DNA of 64,000 bases from the NCBI RefSeq assembly GCF_035762065.1, contig NZ_DASTPW010000002.1, positions 1 to 64,000 on the forward strand, given 5' to 3'. The DNA comes from Methylibium sp035762065. Its GTDB lineage: Bacteria > Pseudomonadota > Gammaproteobacteria > Burkholderiales > Burkholderiaceae_C. Under the pieces are notes generated by a model. That model did no database searches, was not told the DNA's origin, and saw nothing but the letters and a program-made list of their open reading frames with translations. Every line of letters starts with the position of its first letter. Position 1 is the first letter of the stretch. Of the stretch, positions 60,448-64,000 are shown in pieces. The position numbers were made by a program, and so were the translations under genes.

Positions 60448-62640
60448 TCAGAAGTCCACCGTCATCGATGTCCGCCAGGTGCGCGGCGTGCCGAACTGCA
60501 GGCCCGCGCCGGCCGAAGCCCAGTAGTGCCTGTCGAACAGGTTGTCGACGCTCAAGGCGAGGCTCGTCGTCCGGCCGGCCCATCGCGTGCGCCAGCGCAG
60601 GCCGCCGTCGAAACGGGTCCAGGCAGGGATCGACTGCGTGTTGAGCGCATCGACGTACTGCTTGCCGAAACGGAACGCGCCGAGGTAGGCGCCGAGGCCG
60701 GGCACCGCGGCGACGCGCCAGTCGGCGGTGAGGCTGGCCGCGTGGTCGGGCACGCCCACCGGCTTCCTGCCGTTCTGGGACGGGTCGCCGGTCTCCTCCT
60801 GCTTCGCGTCGAACAGCGTCAGGCCGCCGATCAGCGAGACCGCGTCGCTCACCGGCCCCGAGGCGAACAGCTCCAGCCCGCGGTGCCGCTGCCTGCCGTC
60901 GACGACGAAGCGCGGCAGCGGCAGCTCCTGGTTGGTGAAGGAGAGGGGCCGCTCGATGTCGAACACCGTCGCGGACAGCAGCAGCTTGTCGGTGCTCTCC
61001 CACTTCGCGCCCAGTTCCACCTGCTTCGCGACGCCGGCGCCGTAGGCCTGGTTGGGATTGGCGACGCCGGTGTCGGGTGCCGTCGGGCCCGGCTCCAGGC
61101 CTTCGGCGTAGTGCGCGTAAAGCGTCATGCGCGGCACCGGCTTGAACATCACGGCCAGCACCGGCGAGGTCCTGCGGTTGTCGTACGAGTCGCTGAGGCT
61201 CGCGCCGGGGCCGAAGTAGCTCTCGCCTTCGATCGCCTGGCGGCGCAGGCCGATCAAGGCCGACCACTGCTCGGTGAATGTGATCAGGTCCGACACCGCG
61301 ATGCCCGAGCCGCGGAAGGCGAGCCCGGTGGCGATCGGCAGGTTCTCGTCGAAGGCCGGCCGCTCGACGAAGCTCGGTGCGTACAGGTTCGAAGGGAAGG
61401 GGCCGAAGCTCGCGCCCGAGTCGTCGTAGCTGAACTTGTAGAGGCTGCGCGAGCGGCTCGCGTTGAACGTGAGCTCGTGGCCGACCGGCCCGGTCTGCAC
61501 GAAGCCGCGCAGCGTGGCGTCGCCGGTCTGGTTGCTCAGCGAGCCGCGCGAGATGCTCGGGAGGACCTCCAGCTCGCCGTTCGGCCCGACCAGCTGCGCG
61601 TAGCTGCCGTCGTAGCCGCGCTCCGGCTCCTTGCCGTTGAGGTACTTGACGCTCAGCAGCCATGCGGGCGCGACCTTCCAGTCGGCCTGCAGGAAGCCGT
61701 AGCTGCCGCGGCTGAACTGCCGTGCCCAGCGGTTGGTGTGGTTGATGCGCGGATCCGGCGCGGCGGGGATCGCGAAGCCGCCGTTGACGCCGTAGCGGTC
61801 GCGGTAGGCGCGGTCCTCGGACTCGTAGGTCTCGAAGGCGGCGCGCAGCGTCAGCTCGCGCGAGACGCGCCAGTCGGTGGCGAAGGCGGCCATGCCGCTG
61901 CGGAAATCCTGGCCGTCGATCGGCGTCTCGCCGCGCTGCGTCGCGAGGTTGACGCGCAGGCCCACCGTGTCGCCCTCGCCGAAGCGCCGGCTGACATCAC
62001 CCTGCGCCAGCACGCGCTGGCGGTCGCTGTAGCCGAGCGTGAAGCGCGTCAGCGGCTGCGCGGTCGGTGTCTTGGTCACGTAGTTGACGACGCCCCCCAG
62101 CGGCATGCGCGCCGTGCCGCCGAGCAGGAAGGCACTCACGCCCTTGAGCAGATCGATGCGCTCGACGTTGAACAGGAAGCCGTTGCGCTGGTTCGGCCGC
62201 ACCGTCTCGGCCTGCAGGCCGTTGATCAGCCCGCCGGCCTGGAAGCCGCGGATCTGCGCATACAGCGCCGAGTCGCCCGGCGACGACGACGACGTCACGG
62301 AGGGATCGTTCTTCAGCACGTCGGACGCGGTGACGGCCTGCTGCAGGTCGATCAGCTCGCGGTTGAACGACGAGACCGAGAACGGCGTGTCGAGCTGCGG
62401 GCGGTCGCCGAGCACGCCGACCGACACCTCGGGCGGCCGGAAGGCGCGCGCATAGCGCTCGCGCTCCTGCCGCTCGCTGATCGTGACCGGGCTGAGCACC
62501 ACGGCGGGCTCGGGGGCCGGCGCGGCGTCGGCGGCGGTCTGGGCGCTGGCGCCGGCACAGACGGCGACCGCCGCGACCGCCGCGACTGCGACGAGGGTCC
62601 TGCGCGGCTGCGCGGCCGGAGGAAGGAGGTTCGACTTCAT
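60448..62640 (-). CDS. TonB-dependent receptor, paralogue A
   Basis: 730 residues starting MKSNLLPPAA with GGAGG-type site before it. TonB box region LSPVTISERQ, plug with QIRGFQAGGLINGL and LLKGVSAFLLGGTARMPLGGVVNYVTK, barrel ending SMTVDF. The last part resembles the partial receptor to its right (SYAEGLE, DGRQRHRGLE, VDNLFDRHY). Siderophore uptake likely. Confidence 0.9.
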   Translation of the reverse strand: MKSNLLPPAAQPRRTLVAVAAVAAVAVCAGASAQTAADAAPAPEPAVVLSPVTISERQERERYARAFRPPEVSVGVLGDRPQLDTPFSVSSFNRELIDLQQAVTASDVLKNDPSVTSSSSPGDSALYAQIRGFQAGGLINGLQAETVRPNQRNGFLFNVERIDLLKGVSAFLLGGTARMPLGGVVNYVTKTPTAQPLTRFTLGYSDRQRVLAQGDVSRRFGEGDTVGLRVNLATQRGETPIDGQDFRSGMAAFATDWRVSRELTLRAAFETYESEDRAYRDRYGVNGGFAIPAAPDPRINHTNRWARQFSRGSYGFLQADWKVAPAWLLSVKYLNGKEPERGYDGSYAQLVGPNGELEVLPSISRGSLSNQTGDATLRGFVQTGPVGHELTFNASRSRSLYKFSYDDSGASFGPFPSNLYAPSFVERPAFDENLPIATGLAFRGSGIAVSDLITFTEQWSALIGLRRQAIEGESYFGPGASLSDSYDNRRTSPVLAVMFKPVPRMTLYAHYAEGLEPGPTAPDTGVANPNQAYGAGVAKQVELGAKWESTDKLLLSATVFDIERPLSFTNQELPLPRFVVDGRQRHRGLELFASGPVSDAVSLIGGLTLFDAKQEETGDPSQNGRKPVGVPDHAASLTADWRVAAVPGLGAYLGAFRFGKQYVDALNTQSIPAWTRFDGGLRWRTRWAGRTTSLALSVDNLFDRHYWASAGAGLQFGTPRTWRTSMTVDF

Positions 62641-62830
62641 GGGCGATCGCGGCAAGTGGGTGGCTGACCCGGACATCCTTCGCGGCGCGTTGAAGGTGTC
62701 GCCGGCCAGCTTGGCAAGGGTCGGGGCCCGGCGGACGTCGAAGCCGCGGGCGTCACGGCGAAACCGCCTGCCGCTGCGCGGAGCGCGGTCGAAGGACTTT
62801 CGGGTGATGCCATCGGTGTCGGCTTGCGGT

Positions 62831-64000
62831 TCAGAAGCTCGTGGTCGCCGACACCCGCAACGCGCGCGGACTGCCGAACTGCATCGAGCCGAAGCTCGTC
62901 GAGTTGAAGTAGGTCTTGTCGGTGACGTTCTCGAGGTAGGCACGCAAGGTCGTCCGGCGGGCTCCGGACTGCGTGTCGAAACGCGCGCCGAGGTCGAAGC
63001 GCGCGTAGCTCGGCACGAACAGCGTGTTCGCCCCGTCCACCGGCTTCCTGCCCGAATGGAAGACGCCGCCCGACAGCGCCAGCCCGGGCACCGCCGGCAC
63101 GTCGGCGTCGACGAACAGGCTGGCCTGCCGCTTCGCGGTGTTGACCGGCTGCTTGCCGACGAGCGCCGCGTTGGCGGTGCGCTCGACCTTCGGGTCGAGC
63201 GCCATGACGCCGCCGACGACGCGCAGGCCGCGCGTCACGTTGCCGCTGGCCGAAATCTCCACGCCCCGATGCACCTGGCGCCCGTCCTGCACGAAGCGGT
63301 TGCTGCCGGCGTCGAGGTATTCGAGACCCTTGTCGATCTTGAACACCGCACCGCTCAGCGCCAAGCCCCCGAGCAGATCGGCCTTGGCGCCGAGTTCAAG
63401 CTGCCGGCTTTCGAGCGGCTTGAGGAAGATCTCGTCGCGGTTCGCCGCGGTGCTCGGCACCGAGCCGCCCTGCTCGAGGCCTTCGGCGTAGCTTGCGTAG
63501 AGCGCGAGCTGCGACCACGGCTTGAAGATCACGCCGGCGCTCGGCGTGGTGGCCTGCTTGTCGTAGCGATCGGTCTCGGTGCCGGCGGTATTGAAGCTGC
63601 TGTAGCTCGGCGTCGTGTGCCGCAGGCCGACGAAAGCGCTCCACTGCTCGTTGAAGCCGACGTGATCGGCCGCGAAGAAGCCGCGCTCGCGGTTGCGGCT
63701 GCGCAGCACCGAAGCCGAGCCTGGCGCGACGTTCGGCGCCGGCACCGCGCGGGGCTCGAAGAGGTTGGAGGTGCCGAGCACCGGCGTGGCCGAGTCGGCG
63801 AAGCGCACCTTGTGGTCCATCGTCGCGACGCCGAAGGCCAGCTCGTGCTTCAGCCCGGCCGTCTCGATGCGGCCCTCGAACACCGTCTCGTGCGTCAGCG
63901 CACGGCGCGTCTGGTCGGGCGAGTAGAAGGTCGTGACGTCGAAGTCGCCGTTGGCCTGCAGGCTGCCGGCGCGGATCGCCGCCGACTGCTGGTCGCGCCA
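62831..64000 (-). CDS. TonB-dependent receptor, paralogue B, partial
   Basis: The frame is open to the right edge, so the N-terminal plug lies outside. About 390 residues of barrel are visible and end VSATTSF. It shares LYASYAEGLEQG, QDGRQVHRGVE, VPAVPGLALSGG and VTDKTYFN features with the previous receptor, so the two are tandem paralogues. Confidence 0.88.
   Translation of the reverse strand, partial: WRDQQSAAIRAGSLQANGDFDVTTFYSPDQTRRALTHETVFEGRIETAGLKHELAFGVATMDHKVRFADSATPVLGTSNLFEPRAVPAPNVAPGSASVLRSRNRERGFFAADHVGFNEQWSAFVGLRHTTPSYSSFNTAGTETDRYDKQATTPSAGVIFKPWSQLALYASYAEGLEQGGSVPSTAANRDEIFLKPLESRQLELGAKADLLGGLALSGAVFKIDKGLEYLDAGSNRFVQDGRQVHRGVEISASGNVTRGLRVVGGVMALDPKVERTANAALVGKQPVNTAKRQASLFVDADVPAVPGLALSGGVFHSGRKPVDGANTLFVPSYARFDLGARFDTQSGARRTTLRAYLENVTDKTYFNSTSFGSMQFGSPRALRVSATTSF

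Noticed and set aside
33195..62756. 19-base identity GTGACGCCCGCGGCTTCGA at 33195-33213 and on the minus strand at 62756-62738
   Set aside because: One match of this length is not far from expectation for a GC-rich 64-kb window compared with itself; neither flank is similar.

Overview
The window is about 70% GC, densely packed, and reads as chromosome of a betaproteobacterium of the order Burkholderiales, probably near the Rubrivivax/Leptothrix/Methylibium group. That is inferred from gene families and gene order (glyA-nrdR-minor pilins-ribD/ribE/ribBX/ribH-nusB; orn-M48 peptidase-phhB-rsgA), not from a marker gene. No rRNA, tRNA, CRISPR array, prophage or complete insertion sequence was seen.

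Layout. 1-3.2 kb: the 3' end of a hydantoinase-B/5-oxoprolinase gene, a DUF2784 membrane protein and a LOV-domain hybrid histidine kinase. 3.3-6.8 kb: an ECF sigma factor and zinc-finger anti-sigma factor divergent from bufA-bufB-bufC-doxX, a bufferin-type copper RiPP operon. 7-12.4 kb: a DUF4399 protein, then leftward STPK-tssQ-ybgC-tolQ-tolR-tolA without tolB or pal. 12.6-22.5 kb: a long leftward run glyA, nrdR, fimT-pilE-like-pilW-pilX-pilV, ribD-ribE-ribBX-ribH, nusB and an aminotransferase. 22.6-30.3 kb: a lytic transglycosylase with a structured leader, ubiD, a YdcF protein, msrA, a ZnuD-like TonB receptor and pdxH. 30.5-34 kb: a two-subunit molybdenum hydroxylase (IorA/IorB type) with a MocA-like cofactor enzyme.

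34-41.5 kb: ChaC, a PaaI thioesterase divergent from a MarR regulator across a clear palindromic operator, an MFS transporter reduced to a remnant, a GDT1-type exporter, an SDR, an MBL hydrolase, a GltI-like binding protein and the DEAD-box helicase rhlE. 41.5-46.8 kb: a serine acetyltransferase-like gene, a frameshifted cNMP-binding/receiver gene, rsgA, phhB, an M48 protease and orn. 46.9-52 kb: an envelope/stress group (ferritin-like protein, small membrane proteins, YqjE- and YqjD-like proteins, DUF1328) followed by two-component proteins. 52-64 kb: gluQ, then an iron-uptake block (imelysin, DUF1111 di-haem oxidoreductase, second imelysin, DUF1513, three TonB receptors) with a weak Fur-like palindrome.

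Many genes overlap by 1-4 bases (ATGA or TGATG), showing tight operons, and three convergent pairs share stop-codon bases. Several intergenic gaps hold strong inverted repeats that look like terminators, and a few look like leader or operator elements.
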